Assembly: GCA_002238585.1 (NCBI GenBank)
Contig: MPMQ01000010.1
Location: forward strand, 1-64,000
Length of the DNA: 64,000 nt
Reading direction: 5' to 3'
DNA from: Kistimonas sp. bin40
GTDB taxonomy: Bacteria > Pseudomonadota > Gammaproteobacteria > Pseudomonadales > Endozoicomonadaceae
In this document: positions 38,758 to 51,000 of the stretch, in pieces
Layout: each line of letters opens with the position of its first letter
Position numbering within the stretch: position 1 is the stretch's first letter
Made by a program: the position numbers and the translations under genes
The notes under the pieces: generated by a model
What the model saw: the letters and a program-made list of their open reading frames with translations, nothing else
The model's database searches: none
What the model was told of the DNA's origin: nothing

Positions 38758-39429
38758 TTAACCGGATACAGATGTTGCAGAGCCGGAATCCAGGTTCTTG
38801 CGTTCCTGTGCAATCAGGTAGTCAGCAATCTGGAACAGCGCCTGGGTACTGCCAGCCAACTGGGGCGAAACCTTGTACTTGCCGTTGATGATCAGCAGCG
38901 GAATAGAGTCAACTGCCGCATCCCCCAGCCACACATTCGCTGCGTGCATTTTCCGCTTGACGCCAAAGGATTTGAAAGTCTTTGTGAACTTTTCGGCCGT
39001 GACATCGTAGGGCGCGAAAAGTTTGGCCATGTCGCTGACAGAGCGCAGCGCCATTCGCTGGACCTGTACGGCACGGAAAACATCCTCATGTGCCGATGCC
39101 GGAAGATTGAGTGCCTCCAGAGTGAAGTACAGCCGACCATACTCCTCCCAGCGTGACCGATTAAACCCCACTGGCAGTTTGCGGAAACTGACAGATTGAG
39201 GCAGCCTCTTGCGCCACGCCATCAAGGAAGCCTCCAGGCTATAGCAGGCCGGGCAGCCATAGGAAAAGACCCCGACAACTTCAATGCCAGTGGAAGCCTG
39301 GGTGGTCAGTTCTTTTTCCAGACGGACAAAATGGGTCCCTTCCTTCCAGGGGGAAGCCGTAGCCAGGAGAGGAAAAAAAACGGCAAGAGAGAGCAGTAAT
39401 CTTTTGTACCTGGCAAGATTCAGCAGCAT
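38758..39429 (-). CDS. dsbA: Thiol:disulfide oxidoreductase DsbA with CPAC active site
   Basis: A 223-residue periplasmic oxidase. A signal peptide is clear (LLLSLAVFFPLLATAS). The active site is FSYGCPACYSLE near residue 59: CPAC rather than the usual CPHC. The cis-Pro loop reads SIPLLIINGKY. The His of CPHC tunes the strongly oxidising potential, so this change may make the protein less oxidising. AAGGAG lies 11 nt upstream of the ATG. Likely introduces disulfides in exported proteins, including T3SS or pilus components. Confidence 0.93.
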   Translation of the reverse strand: MLLNLARYKRLLLSLAVFFPLLATASPWKEGTHFVRLEKELTTQASTGIEVVGVFSYGCPACYSLEASLMAWRKRLPQSVSFRKLPVGFNRSRWEEYGRLYFTLEALNLPASAHEDVFRAVQVQRMALRSVSDMAKLFAPYDVTAEKFTKTFKSFGVKRKMHAANVWLGDAAVDSIPLLIINGKYKVSPQLAGSTQALFQIADYLIAQERKNLDSGSATSVSG

Positions 39430-39554
39430 GGGTCTTTCGTCTCCTTTTGAGGGTTTATCATGGGGGCGTGATGCACAAGCTTCCCCAGGTCTCTTTGCGT
39501 CAGGCCCCTGCCGGAGAGACAGACACCCAAAAAGCGGGGAATCAGGTCAGGTTT

Positions 39555-39593
39555 CAGCCGAACGGGCCAGCCGAACGGGCCAGCCGAACGGGC
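39555..39593. repeat. 13-bp tandem repeat, three copies
   Basis: The unit CAGCCGAACGGGC is perfect three times in a row. Confidence 0.9.
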
Positions 39594-39844
39594 AGTCCAC
39601 TGTACAACCGCGAATGGTCAGGCTCTATCTATTTTCATTGCACGCCAGGAAGGCATCCAGAAACAGGGCCCTGCTGTAAACCACAAGCAAGGCGGGCAGG
39701 AATGCCCAGTTTTTCGCACAAGAAACCTCGTCCCGACAGGATCTCTTCTCGTTACGGCACTCCGTCGCCTGGCACTCGCCGGGGCATATGCCACCAGAGA
39801 AACAGCCTCAATCCCCGCCCCAAGGTCCCAACACCTGCCGTCAA

Positions 39845-39916
39845 CAGCCCCAACGGACCGGGTTTTTGCCATGCTGAGCGCAGCCCCAACGGACCGGGTT
39901 TTTGCCATGCTGAGCG
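39845..39916. repeat. 36-bp perfect tandem duplication
   Basis: Bases 39845-39880 are repeated exactly at 39881-39916. The unit contains ACCGGGTTTTTGCCATGCTG. A likely recent slippage event and a good length polymorphism marker. Confidence 0.95.
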
Positions 39917-40041
39917 AATGCCGGTTGGGCCGAAGCCACAGGCGCGTCGCACCAGGTAAAGCTTGAATCCGCACCGGCAGAAGACAAGCCCAGCCGGTCT
40001 CCTCCCTGGCCAGCAGACAGTTCAACGTCCCCCTCCTTTTT

Positions 40042-40073
40042 CTGCAAATAAAGGAGCTCTGCAAATAAAGGAG
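40042..40073. repeat. 15-bp direct repeat with 17-bp period
   Basis: CTGCAAATAAAGGAG occurs twice (40042-40056 and 40059-40073). It sits upstream on the plus strand of the convergent-facing HU gene end. Confidence 0.85.
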
Positions 40074-40114
40074 GGGGCACAAAGGGTATAGCAGGGGGTT
40101 GCCACTGTCCCGGA

Positions 40115-40408
40115 CTAGTCCCCGGACTTGGCGGTCTCGTTCACGGCTGCCTTGAGATCCGAGCCGGCCTTGAACTTGACCTGGAAGCCGGCCGCTATAT
40201 CCAGCTCCTCGCCTGTCTTGGGATTGCGTCCCTTTCGTGCAGCGCGCGGGGACAGGGCAAAAGTGCCAAACCCTGCCAGCCGTACTTCTTCGTTGTGACA
40301 CAGGCTCTGCTTGACTTCTGCGATGAAACAATCGAGAGCCTTCCTGCCCTGGTCGGGAGTAATCCCGGAACTCTTTGCAATAGCGTTAATCAATTCTTTC
40401 TTGGTCAT
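40115..40408 (-). CDS. HU/IHF family DNA-binding protein
   Basis: A 97-residue nucleoid protein. MTKKELINAIAKSSGI at the start, EVRLAGFGTFALSPRAARKGRNPKTGEELDI (the signature with the DNA-inserting arm and Pro), and a normal C-terminus. Closer to HU than to IHF subunits by eye; which paralogue is unclear. The ATG at 40408 has AGGA 8 nt upstream; the TTG one codon earlier is less likely. Confidence 0.93.
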   Translation of the reverse strand: MTKKELINAIAKSSGITPDQGRKALDCFIAEVKQSLCHNEEVRLAGFGTFALSPRAARKGRNPKTGEELDIAAGFQVKFKAGSDLKAAVNETAKSGD

Positions 40409-40515
40409 CAACTTAATCCTGCTGTTTCAAGTGACGGCGAAATACTGCGGGCTCCCCGATCCTACAAAAACCGGGCCGTTCCATGACAGTTTCCTGAAGC
40501 CGGCTCTAGTATTTT

Positions 40516-41982
40516 TTAGCTCAATTTTTTATGCAGCCACCGGTTGAGTTGCTCCGGATTGGCTGTCCCTTTGGATGTTTTCATGGCTTGGCCTACAAAA
40601 AAGCCAATCATTTTCTTTTGCCTGGCCGAGTCGGCTGCCTTGTAGTTTTTTACTTGCTCAGGGTGCTCTGTCAAGACCTGCTCCACCAAGCGTTCCAGAC
40701 AGCTTTCATCTGTCACCTGCCTCAAGCCCTGGCTTGCAATAACATCATCAGCACAGCTGCCTTCGCCCTGCCACAGGGCATCGAACACCTGTCGCGCCAA
40801 AGGTGCGGAGAGTGTATTGTCTTTGACACGTTGTAGCAAGCCGCCCAAGGCTTCCGCCGACACGGGTGAATCCTGCAGGGAGATTTTATCCCGCTTCAGA
40901 TTCCGGGCAAGGGTCCCTGTTATCCACTGCGCGGCCAGACGGGCGTCATCACAAGCCATGGCAGTGGCTTCGAAATAGCTCGCAGTCGCCGCCTGCTCGG
41001 CCAGAAGAGCGGCCTCTGCGGCCGGCAGTCCCCACTTGTCCATCAGGCGCGCCTGGCGCATTTCGGGCCGCTCAGGCAGGCTGGCGCGCAAATGGTCGAT
41101 ATGCCCTTGCTCGACTCTGACCGGCAACAAGTCGGGACACGGGAAATAACGATAGTCACCCGCCTCCTCCTTGGTACGCAGGGCCGCAGCCTGCCCTGTT
41201 TCACCATTGTACAGACGGGTTTCCTGGCGCACCGCAGCACCGCGTTCCAGCAGGTTGATCTGGCGCCGGACTTCCTGCTCTATAGCCTGCTCCATAAAAC
41301 GAAACGAATTGAGATTCTTGGTTTCAGTGCGCGTGCCCAGTGAAGAGCTCCCGCCGGGACGCACTGACACGTTGACGTCAAAACGCAAGGACCCCTGTTC
41401 CATATGACCGTCACAGATACCAAGACCTGCGACCAGAGCGTGCAGCTGGCGCGCAAAGGCGACAGCCTGGCAGGCGCTGCGCAGGTCGGGCTCTGTCACG
41501 ATTTCCAGCAAAGGCATGCCAGCACGATTGAGATCTATGGCGGTGCTGTCCACCTGGAAGTCATGCAGACTTTTCCCCGCATCTTCCTCCAGGTGAGCAT
41601 GGTGGATGCGCACCCGGAAGTCGGAGCCGTCATCAAGCTGCACATCCATAAAGCCTGCCCCGACAATGGGCTGCCTCAGCTGCGTGGTCTGATACCCCTT
41701 GGGAAGATCTGGATAGAAGTAATTCTTGCGCTCAAATACACAGGTGCGATTGATCCGGGCGTTGGCAGCCAGTCCGAAACGAATAGCCATATCAACAGCT
41801 TCCCTGTTGACACTGGGCAAAGTGCCCGGCAACCCCATATCAATGGCACAGACCTGACTGTTGGGCGGAGCACCGAAGGCCGTAGACGCTCCGGAAAACA
41901 GCTTGGAGCGACAGGCCAGCTGCACATGCACCTCCAGTCCGATAACAACTTCCCACGCAGTACTGGATCTTTCTTCTGTCAT
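40516..41982 (-). CDS. gatB: Asp-tRNA(Asn)/Glu-tRNA(Gln) amidotransferase subunit B
   Basis: A 488-residue subunit that phosphorylates the mischarged aminoacyl-tRNA and is the tRNA-binding part. Family blocks: [49 protein letters not shown] and the C-terminal YqeY-like domain. It overlaps gatA by 4 bp (ATGA), the usual gatCAB order. Provides Asn-tRNA and/or Gln-tRNA formation when the matching synthetase is absent or limiting. Confidence 0.97.
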   Translation of the reverse strand: MTEERSSTAWEVVIGLEVHVQLACRSKLFSGASTAFGAPPNSQVCAIDMGLPGTLPSVNREAVDMAIRFGLAANARINRTCVFERKNYFYPDLPKGYQTTQLRQPIVGAGFMDVQLDDGSDFRVRIHHAHLEEDAGKSLHDFQVDSTAIDLNRAGMPLLEIVTEPDLRSACQAVAFARQLHALVAGLGICDGHMEQGSLRFDVNVSVRPGGSSSLGTRTETKNLNSFRFMEQAIEQEVRRQINLLERGAAVRQETRLYNGETGQAAALRTKEEAGDYRYFPCPDLLPVRVEQGHIDHLRASLPERPEMRQARLMDKWGLPAAEAALLAEQAATASYFEATAMACDDARLAAQWITGTLARNLKRDKISLQDSPVSAEALGGLLQRVKDNTLSAPLARQVFDALWQGEGSCADDVIASQGLRQVTDESCLERLVEQVLTEHPEQVKNYKAADSARQKKMIGFFVGQAMKTSKGTANPEQLNRWLHKKLS

Positions 41983-43466
41983 AGTGCGCTCCTCCCGTTT
42001 CCCTGCTGAACAGGGGGAGACTCCCGATGCCAGTCAGTCACTTTCTGAAACTGATGAGCGGCGTTAAGCAGACGCTCCTCGTGGAAATGCGGTGCTATCA
42101 GCTGCAAGCCGGCCGGCAATCGCGTGACCTGCCCGACCGGAAGACTGAGCGCAGGCAGCCCCGCCAGATTGACAGCAGGTGTAAAGGGATCATCTCCGCA
42201 CGGGGACATAGGGCCTGCCGAGCGGTCCAGAAAACGGGCCGGCACCGGTATTGTGGGCGTCATGATCAGATCAACTTCAGCGAACACCTTGAGAAAATCG
42301 TTCAGGATCAGGCGGCGAACCTTCTGGGCCTGAAGACAAACGCTGGTGTAATTGCGTGCTGAGAGAGCATAGGTTCCCAGCAGAATACGACTTTTCACCT
42401 GACGACCAAAACCTTCACAGCGGCTGCGTTTGTACATATCCTCAAGACCCTGGGGGTCTTTGCACCTGTAACCGAAGTGGGCACCATCAAAGCGGGCCAG
42501 ATTGCTGGAAGCTTCCGCCGAGGCCAGCAGACTGTACACAGTGCCGACATACCGGGTATGAGGCAGACTGATGTCCTGCACCAGAGCACCCAACTTGCTG
42601 TATTCGTCCAGTGCTTTCTGCACTTCTTCTGCTATACCAGCGTCCATCGCGCTCTGGAAATACTCTTTCGGCAAACCAATGCGCAGACCGGCAAGCGGGC
42701 GCTCCAGCTGCGCAAGATAATCGGGCACGGCGCGGTTCGCGCAAGTCGCATCGCGTTCATCGAAGCCCGCCATGGCACCCAGCAGCAGAGCCACGTCTTC
42801 GGCTGAACGGGCCAGAATGCCGGCCTGATCCATACTGGAGGCAAAGGCAATCATGCCCCAGCGTGACACGCGACCATAAGTGGGCTTGAGCCCGGTAACC
42901 CCGCATAAAGCGGCCGGCTGTCGTATGGAACCCCCGGTGTCACTGCCTGTTGCGCCAGGCACCAGCCGGGCGGCCACAGCGGCGGCAGAACCACCAGAGG
43001 AGCCACCCGGAATCCGGCGCCTGTCCCATGGATTGCGGACCGGACCATAAAAGCTGGTTTCATTGGAGCTGCCCATGGCAAATTCATCCATGTTCAGCTT
43101 GCCCAGATTAATGGCACCGGCTTCCCGCAAACGGGCTGTAACCGTTGATTCATAGGGTGCGATGAAGTTGTCCAGCATTCTGGAGGCGCAACTGGTCCTG
43201 ATGCCCCTGGTGCAAAAAATATCCTTGTGCGCCAGAGGGATGCCTGTCAGAACACCGCCCTCCTGGCGTTCAATCAGGCGATCAGCGGCCCGCGCCTGCT
43301 CCAGCGCCTGTTCCGGGCACAGTGTTATAAAACTGTTGATTCCTGCGTCCAGACTGCGGATGCGGTCCAGCAAGGTTTGCGTCAGTTCAACGCAAGACAG
43401 CTCGCGGGCACGGAGTCTGCGCGATAATTGAGCAAGGCTACTCTCGTGTAAATCACCTGTGTGCAT
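41979..43466 (-). CDS. gatA: Asp-tRNA(Asn)/Glu-tRNA(Gln) amidotransferase subunit A
   Basis: A 495-residue amidase that releases ammonia from glutamine. The catalytic Lys is in [10 protein letters not shown] near residue 80; the cis-Ser/Ser pair is in [13 protein letters not shown] near residue 154, followed by [20 protein letters not shown] precedes the ATG. It lies 72 bp after gatC. Confidence 0.97.
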   Translation of the reverse strand: MHTGDLHESSLAQLSRRLRARELSCVELTQTLLDRIRSLDAGINSFITLCPEQALEQARAADRLIERQEGGVLTGIPLAHKDIFCTRGIRTSCASRMLDNFIAPYESTVTARLREAGAINLGKLNMDEFAMGSSNETSFYGPVRNPWDRRRIPGGSSGGSAAAVAARLVPGATGSDTGGSIRQPAALCGVTGLKPTYGRVSRWGMIAFASSMDQAGILARSAEDVALLLGAMAGFDERDATCANRAVPDYLAQLERPLAGLRIGLPKEYFQSAMDAGIAEEVQKALDEYSKLGALVQDISLPHTRYVGTVYSLLASAEASSNLARFDGAHFGYRCKDPQGLEDMYKRSRCEGFGRQVKSRILLGTYALSARNYTSVCLQAQKVRRLILNDFLKVFAEVDLIMTPTIPVPARFLDRSAGPMSPCGDDPFTPAVNLAGLPALSLPVGQVTRLPAGLQLIAPHFHEERLLNAAHQFQKVTDWHRESPPVQQGNGRSAL

Positions 43467-43538
43467 GGCTGTTCCTTTGAATGTGAAACGGCGGGACCTT
43501 GTCGTGTGCGTCCGTTTTTACTGTGCCGCAATTGCCGT

Positions 43539-43895
43539 TCACTCAATGACCCTGGGCACAAGAAAGAGCGCCTGGTCACAAGCTGGCGCACAGGTCAGCA
43601 GCTGGGTACTCTCGTCAGATTCGGTGACCTGATCATCCCGCAGGGTCTGGCTATTTTCTTCCCATGGATTGACAAGAGGAGCCAGGCCCTGTGTATCCAC
43701 CTGCTCCAATGGGGTCATCTGGGTCGTCAAAGTTTGCAGATCGGCCGTCAGTTGCTCCAGCTCCTCACCCTTGTCACCCAGGCGAGCCAATTGAGCCAGC
43801 TTGGCAACCTCCTCTGTACCAAGACCCGCTTGAGGACCGGTCATACTCATGGAGGAAGAACGCTCAGCGCGTTGTTGCGGATCCTTGTCTGGCAT
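43539..43895 (-). CDS. gatC: Amidotransferase subunit C
   Basis: A 118-residue small subunit that stabilises GatA. The family core is EEVAKLAQLARLG, LTADLQTLTTQMTPLEQVDT and GLAPLVNP. The start at 43895 follows AAGGA with good spacing; starting at the later Met (43850) would remove about 15 residues and has no Shine-Dalgarno. The N-terminal 20 residues are non-conserved. Confidence 0.9.
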   Translation of the reverse strand: MPDKDPQQRAERSSSMSMTGPQAGLGTEEVAKLAQLARLGDKGEELEQLTADLQTLTTQMTPLEQVDTQGLAPLVNPWEENSQTLRDDQVTESDESTQLLTCAPACDQALFLVPRVIE

Positions 43896-44115
43896 GTATT
43901 TTCCTTCCTTTGGTGCGCAAATCCCGAAGACGATGACACCCTGTGAAACGTCTCCGGCATCAGCTCTGTCTCATTATCGATTCTGTACGCCGGTTCTGGA
44001 TTCGCCGCAGTTTATGGTTCAAGTGTGTTTTCCAGCGATCCGTCAGAAGATCAGCCGCAAGGACAGACGGGCCTGATACGGAAGCAGAAGCGTGCCGGAA
44101 AGTGCAACAGCCAGC

Positions 44116-44163
44116 CATTCTCGTGCACCACCATTCTCGTGCAACACCATTCTCGTGCAACAC
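44116..44163. repeat. 16-bp tandem repeat, three copies
   Basis: The unit CATTCTCGTGCAACAC: copy 1 (44116-44131) has one mismatch, copies 2 and 3 (to 44163) are identical. Confidence 0.9.
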
Positions 44164-44291
44164 AAGGTGCACCGGTCGCTCCCACAAAACCGGGATGACA
44201 CCCCATTTTGTACCGCCCTGGCTGGCTACAGGTGCTATTCGCGGGCTGGTTTTGTGGGGAGCCTTCTCTCCTGAACAACTCGCCTGGGCTG

Positions 44292-44373
44292 TCTTGCAAC
44301 AATATTGCAACAATTTTCCAAAAATCTTGTAACAATCTTGTAACAATCTTGCTTGTAACAATCTTGCAACAAG
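44292..44373. repeat. AT-rich 11-bp-type tandem array
   Basis: Degenerate copies of TAACAATCTTG and related GCAACAAT words follow one another, at least five copies. The array ends about 800 bp upstream of mreB. Confidence 0.8.
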
Positions 44374-45110
44374 GAGGCATCACGCAGGAACGCGATCTGC
44401 ACTGGCCAAAATGCTGCGCCCAAGTCGTGAGTGCACCACCGGGCGGCATCTGGACCAAAAGCGCCCTCTAATGTAAGGAGTTGAGTATTGAATCTCAAGG
44501 GTGACCAGCATGCTGGGGATGTGGTTTCTGTTTATCTCGCACTCTGCCAGAGAATGACTGTAACCTCGCAGGGATCTGTTGTCCCCGCCCTCCGTCTTTA
44601 CTCGTCATCGACGCAGGGCTGGTGTCATTTCAGGCTCGAACGATGTGCCCAGCTGCTCTGGGGCGACGCCAATTGACGATAAACATTGCGTTCGGCCTCG
44701 CCAGGACCGGAACCTCAGCGGCAATTGAGACACACAGACCGGTGCAGAATTTTGTTTATACTCTTGCTCGTTGTGTGCTCCGTTGATAGCATGCATCGCC
44801 GTGACCCCTGTCCGGCAGGGCGGGAACCATAAAGCGCAACCCCCGTGAAGCTCCCAATAAAAAGAAAGGCGGAAGGGCTGACCGCATCTGCCGGCAAATG
44901 CATCCGTAAATCTGGCACAATGGCGGGTGCTGCCCGGGAAGCCGGAAGCCTCGTCTGTCGTCTGATTGGGTGCTGAGCAGTCACAGTTGATGGGTAACAG
45001 GCCCAGTGAATGATTTTATCTGACAGGTTTATCCTGTCCGTGCATTCTGGTAGCGGTGTCCCTCCCTGGAAAACAGTGTCTTCCTGTTGCCCGACTCTTT
45101 GGTGCGATGA

Positions 45111-46208
<1,098 letters not shown>

Positions 46209-46431
46209 CAGAGGGCCAGAGGGAGAGGGCAAGCCTGGCCCCAGACAGCATCGCCAGACTGTGGGAACAGCAGAACCCTGGAAACGAGAGGGCGATGTTC
46301 ACTGCCTCGACCGCTGTGAGTAATGACAGGGGCACGAGCGGCTGACAAGCGCTGAAAAGAAAAGTGCCGGGGCTTGCGGACCGGCACACTGACAGACACT
46401 GGGCCTGACCACCAACAAGGGGGAGTTTCCT

Positions 46432-47349
46432 ATTCGTTCGCTTTTCCTGAAAGGGCGGGGAACAAAAGATGTCACAGCGGCCCTTTTGCTTGTCCTGTCA
46501 CTGGGTTTGATGGCTCTGGACTACAGCACCGGGTACCTGTCTGCTCCTCGTCGCATGCTTTCGCTGGCCGTCACCCCCGTTTTCTGGATGGCAGACGTCC
46601 CGGGACGTTTGCTGGATTCCCTGCGCTATCTCTATGAAGACCGCCATCAGTTGGCTGCCGAGAACGAAAGCTTGAGCAGGCAGGTATTACTTCTTGGGCA
46701 AGCCTTGCAAAAAAAAGAGTTCATTGAAAAGCAGAACAGCAACCTCAAGGCCTTGCTCAATGGCTCTGTCCCGTTGAAGGACACTGTGACTGTTGTCGAA
46801 CAACTGGGCATTGCCCCTGAACCGAGCGTAAGGCAGATTCTGCTGGACAGAGGGACTCACGATGGCGTTGTCGCGGGACAGGCCGTGCTGGATGCAACGG
46901 GTGTTGTCGGCCAGGTTGTGAGTGTCGATATGCTGGTCAGTCGGGCCATGTTGATTACAGATGCAAAGAGTCGTATTCCGGTACAGGTGAACCGGAGCGG
47001 CTACGCTGCCATAGCGGCAGGGACGGCAAAAGGCAAGCTGCTGGAGCTGCTGCATGTGCCCTTCACCGAAGACATCCGGGAGGGAGATCTGCTGGTGACC
47101 TCGGGTATGGGCCAGCTCTTTCCGCGCGGTTATCCGGTGGCCGATGTGACGAGGGTGGAGCGCAAGAAAAACCACCACTTTCTGACTGTCCATGCCCGCC
47201 CCCGGGCCAGACTTGCCAACAACAGATTGCTGGTCCTCCTGTCGCGGGGCAGAAAGAATACAAAAAAACAGGAGCCGTCGTCTGTGACCAATGATCTGGT
47301 TAATAATACGGGGGTGGTCCCGGCATCACGACAGGGTGACGGGCCGTGA
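46432..47349 (+). CDS. mreC: Rod shape-determining protein MreC, probable AUU start
   Basis: A bitopic inner-membrane protein with a large periplasmic beta domain, connecting MreB to the elongasome. The open frame extends upstream of the first canonical start (TTG 46486). The missing family N-terminus is present there: RSLFLKGRGTKD followed by the membrane helix TAALLLVLSLGLMALDY. The only well-placed start is ATT at 46432, 6 nt after AAGGGGGAG (46417-46425). That gives 305 residues. The coiled-coil ENESLSRQVLLL and the C-terminal domain with RIPVQVNRSG are normal. Overlaps mreD by 4 bp. AUU start is inference from frame, Shine-Dalgarno and family length. Confidence 0.92.
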   Translation: MRSLFLKGRGTKDVTAALLLVLSLGLMALDYSTGYLSAPRRMLSLAVTPVFWMADVPGRLLDSLRYLYEDRHQLAAENESLSRQVLLLGQALQKKEFIEKQNSNLKALLNGSVPLKDTVTVVEQLGIAPEPSVRQILLDRGTHDGVVAGQAVLDATGVVGQVVSVDMLVSRAMLITDAKSRIPVQVNRSGYAAIAAGTAKGKLLELLHVPFTEDIREGDLLVTSGMGQLFPRGYPVADVTRVERKKNHHFLTVHARPRARLANNRLLVLLSRGRKNTKKQEPSSVTNDLVNNTGVVPASRQGDGP

Positions 47350-47831
47350 AACAGGGCGCAGGCCAGGGTTTCATATGGATCACCCTGATGCTGGCCGCCG
47401 TGCTGGCCTTTGTTCCTTTACCGGCATTTGCCGCGCTTGTGCGACCGGCCTGGGTACCGCTTTTTGTTCTGTGTTGGGTGCTGATCTCCCCCGGGCACTG
47501 TGGGTTGGTTTTTGCGTGGCTGGCGGGGTTGATGATGGATTTGCTGCACGGCAGTCTGCTCGGCCAGCATGCATTGGCAATGTCCTGTATGGCCCTGGCG
47601 GTCAGTACTCAAGGCAGGTTCATGATGCTGGCTTGCTGGTGGCAGCAGTCTTGTGTTGTGGTGCTCAGTATCGGGCTGTATGAACTGGTTGTCCTGGGTG
47701 TTGGTGCCGTCACTGGCCAATCGGGTTTGCTGGTCGGGACAACTCTTCTGGCCCCTGTATCCAGTGCGCTTTTGTGGCCCATGGTAAGGTTTTTTTTGTC
47801 CCGACTGGGAGCTGTGCTGGCACTGCGCTGA
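47346..47831 (+). CDS. mreD: Rod shape-determining protein MreD
   Basis: A 161-residue inner-membrane protein with about five hydrophobic segments, MreBCD complex member. Motifs: WLAGLMMDLLHGSLLGQHAL and the neighbouring LYELVVLG. Starts with GTG overlapping the mreC stop (GTGA). Normal length. Confidence 0.93.
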   Translation: MKQGAGQGFIWITLMLAAVLAFVPLPAFAALVRPAWVPLFVLCWVLISPGHCGLVFAWLAGLMMDLLHGSLLGQHALAMSCMALAVSTQGRFMMLACWWQQSCVVVLSIGLYELVVLGVGAVTGQSGLLVGTTLLAPVSSALLWPMVRFFLSRLGAVLALR

Positions 47832-48094
47832 AACCTTTTCCCCTGGCCGTCACAGGCGGGAGAAACTGACGACAGCGCAGCAAGTGTTCGCCCGGCTCCA
47901 CCGGCCAGCATATCTTTTCATGCCGTGAATGGAATCTTTGTCGTTTTTATGAAGCCCTGTTTTCTCCCTCCCTTTTCTGCTCCCTCTGCGGCGGAGGCAG
48001 CTGCCGGACAGAGCACTGGCATAGCTGCTGTGTGCCAGACGCTCCCGGGCTTGCCATCAGGCCTGCTCCCCTTGCGCTCCCTGTGCTCAGGGAA

Positions 48095-51000
48095 ATGTCG
48101 GTGTTCGGTGCACTTCCTGTGAAAGCTCTGTTGCGGCATCTGCTTCTTCCCGCCAGAATTCTTGTCTCATTGTTTCTGCTGGCCCTGATTGTGGGCATTC
48201 CGCTGGGCAAAGTGCTCATGAACAATCTGGACAGCTGGCGACAAGAGCTGGCTGGGCAAATAGGTCTTGCTCTGGGCCAATCGGTAGAGCTGGGGAAGCT
48301 CTCGGGGAGCTTCTCTCATTTCAACCCGGTCATTCATATCGGGGGCGCCATTATCAAGCCTGAAAAGGGGCAAACCGCAAGCGGCTTCCACCTGCAAACC
48401 CTGCTTGTGCAGCTCGATGGCCTGGCCAGTTTGCGTGCCGGACGTCTGGTTTTGCGCAAACTCAGTGCCCAGGGGGGCACCTTGTATTTGTCACCCTCGC
48501 ACGAGAGTGCCAGTGTTCGTCCCGCACCTGAGAAACTGCCAAAGGTGGCTGGCGTCAATTGGCAGGAACTCTTGCCGCTGCTGGTCACCCGCCAGCTGGA
48601 TGTGCGCAACCTGCACCTGGTCACCCGTGCTGCTGGCCAGACGCGCGAAGAAGACGCCATACACAAACTGACAGTGGCTCGTCTGTCGTTGTCGGGCCCC
48701 CCGCAACGGCGGAAGCTTCAGATCCTCATGCGCAGTGAGTCAGGAGGCCAGATTGCGGGAAAACTGCGGTTGTTCGACCTCCCCTCCGAGCTGTCCCGCG
48801 CCGATTTCAAAGGCTACGTATCTGTATCGAAAATGGATTTTTCACCCTGGATACCCTTTCTGCTACCCGATGCGCTCAAGCAGACTGGCACTGTGCCCTA
48901 CCGGCTGGGCGGCAGTGGACGCTTCTGGCTGTCCCATAACCTGCAAGGCTGGGATGTCCGTGCCCGGCTGCAATCCGGGCATCTCCAGATGCATGAGGAC
49001 GCAGACTTGCCCGCTGTGACGCATCTGGCTGCCCAGATGACATTTCTCAGCCGACAAGACCAACCCATGCAGCTATGGTTGGACCCTGTCGCCTTCCAGT
49101 TTGGTGAGCACCAATGGTCGCAAGGCGGTCTGTACCTTTCGGAGATACCCGGCACTGATCCCCAATGGCGCCTGGCTGTCAACCGGCTCCCACTGCAAAC
49201 ATCAGCCGGCGTATTGTCTGCACTGCCCAGCCTGGTACCGGATAATATTCGCGCACTGCTGGCCGGCTTGAAACCCGAAGGTGAGCTGCAAAATGTGCAG
49301 GTACGCTGGAAAAAGAAAAATCTTCGATCATTTGAACTCCGGGCTGATGCACACAATGCCAGTGTGGCGCACTGGGGAGGGGTCCCGACCCTGACCCATG
49401 TCTCAGGTCGCCTGCGCATGACAGCCCATGAGGGGGAGCTGGATCTGGACAGTTCCGACTTTGTGTTAGGCCTGAAGCCCACTTTTTCCAGACCCTGGCA
49501 TTTCGACCGGGCAGCCGGACGCCTGTTCTGGCAAGAGACTCCGACAGGCTACAGCTTGCGCATGAATCACATGCTTCTGGCGCGGACTCAAGGCGAGACC
49601 ATAGCAGCACGCATGCGCCTTGACCTGCCTTACGCGCGAGGACAGGCGCCGTTCATTGCGCTGGAAGCGGGGATTTCCGGTGCGCAGCTTCCTGACGCCG
49701 GTCGCTATATTCCGACGGCAGACAAGGTTTTGTCCCGCCCGCTGCAGGACTGGCTGGCCACAGCCCCCGAGTCAGGCACCATTACCCAGGGCGCCTTCTT
49801 TCTCAATGGCTGGCTGGGAGCAAAAGACAAGCGACGCGCCCCCTGGTGGGGATTGATACTGGATCTGGAACAGGCTGCTGTCAAATTCCGCCCCGAGTGG
49901 CCAAAGGTCCGTGACCTGAAAGGGCGTCTGACCCTTGATGCAGAAGACATGTTGCTTCAGGCTGGCCATGCGCGCTTTCTTGATACCCGCATCAGCAGAC
50001 TTGAAGCCAGAGTCCCGAAGCTGCGCGCCTCTGTTCCACAGTTGCGTATTCAAGCCAGGCTGGCGGGAAAGCAGGATGCCCTCTCCCATCTGGTTCACCT
50101 GGCTCCTGTGGCACAGGCAATGGGGCATCTGGCGGACACCTGGACCCTGGGTGGCAATTTTGATGCGCAGCTGGGTCTGCAAATTCCACTGCAGTCCGAC
50201 ACCAGCCCCGATGTGCAGTTGACCCTGAATCTGCACAACAACAGCCTGACGCTGCCCACCGGTGCGGTAAAGTTGAGTCAGTTGACAGGGACGCTCTCGT
50301 ATTCGAGCCCCTTGAATCTGAGCTCTTCCAGACTGCAAGGCTTATTGCACGATCGTCCGGTATCCCTGGACATTGAGTCCCAGCCTGTGACGGCCGGCAG
50401 TAATACGAAAGAGGTTCAGATTCATGCCAGGGGACGCATGGATATGCAGACTCTGGCGCGCTGGTCCAGGCAGGATATCACCCGCTTTGTGCAGGGAGAG
50501 ACAAACTACGATGCCCATATAACGGTTGGTTCTGACGTCAAGCTGGTGGTGGACACCGACCTTGAAGGTGTTGCCTCATCGCTGCCGCCCCCGCTGCACA
50601 AGGAAGCCTTGCAGAAACGTTCTCTGCAGGTGGAACTGGAAGCCGGCAAACAAGAAAACACGCTGGTATCAGCACATCTTGTAGACATGGGGGTGCACAC
50701 GCTTATGTCGCTGGATGGCCAGGGACAGGTTGTCGCCCTGGGGGTGAACCTTGGGCTTGATGAGCCCGGCCTTCCCGGAGAAGGGGCTGTATTGACGGGC
50801 CACCTGGAGAGCCTGGAGCTGTCGCCCTGGATACATTGGTGGAACAGGCCGCTCACGCAAGAATCTTCCCAGCATCCCCGGCACCAGCCGGACACACAAA
50901 ATCTGCTGGCACAGCTTGAAGTACGTGATCTGACCCTGGACCGCCTGCTGTGGCACGGAGAACAGCTGACGGATGTCAATGTGAACCTGGCCAGAGAGAA

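Larger units (their letters stand above)
39430..40114. other. Repeat-rich gene-free region dsbA / HU gene
   Basis: About 685 bp with three separate tandem repeats (39555-39593, 39845-39916, 40042-40073). A minus-strand open frame (39618-40331) runs antisense-offset through the HU gene and is composed of repeat-derived low-complexity sequence; it is not supported. No other gene seen. Confidence 0.65.

Noticed and set aside
39618..40331. 237-codon minus-strand frame near HU
   Set aside because: It overlaps the HU gene in another frame and is made of translated tandem repeats.
39555..44373. Tandem repeats as CRISPR arrays
   Set aside because: Units are contiguous without unique spacers, and no cas genes are present.
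43960..44498. Cys-rich minus-strand frames upstream of mreB
   Set aside because: They translate the 16-bp and 11-bp tandem arrays; no ribosome site or family.
46486..47349. mreC start at TTG 46486
   Set aside because: It would cut off the conserved cytoplasmic start and half the membrane helix, and has no Shine-Dalgarno.
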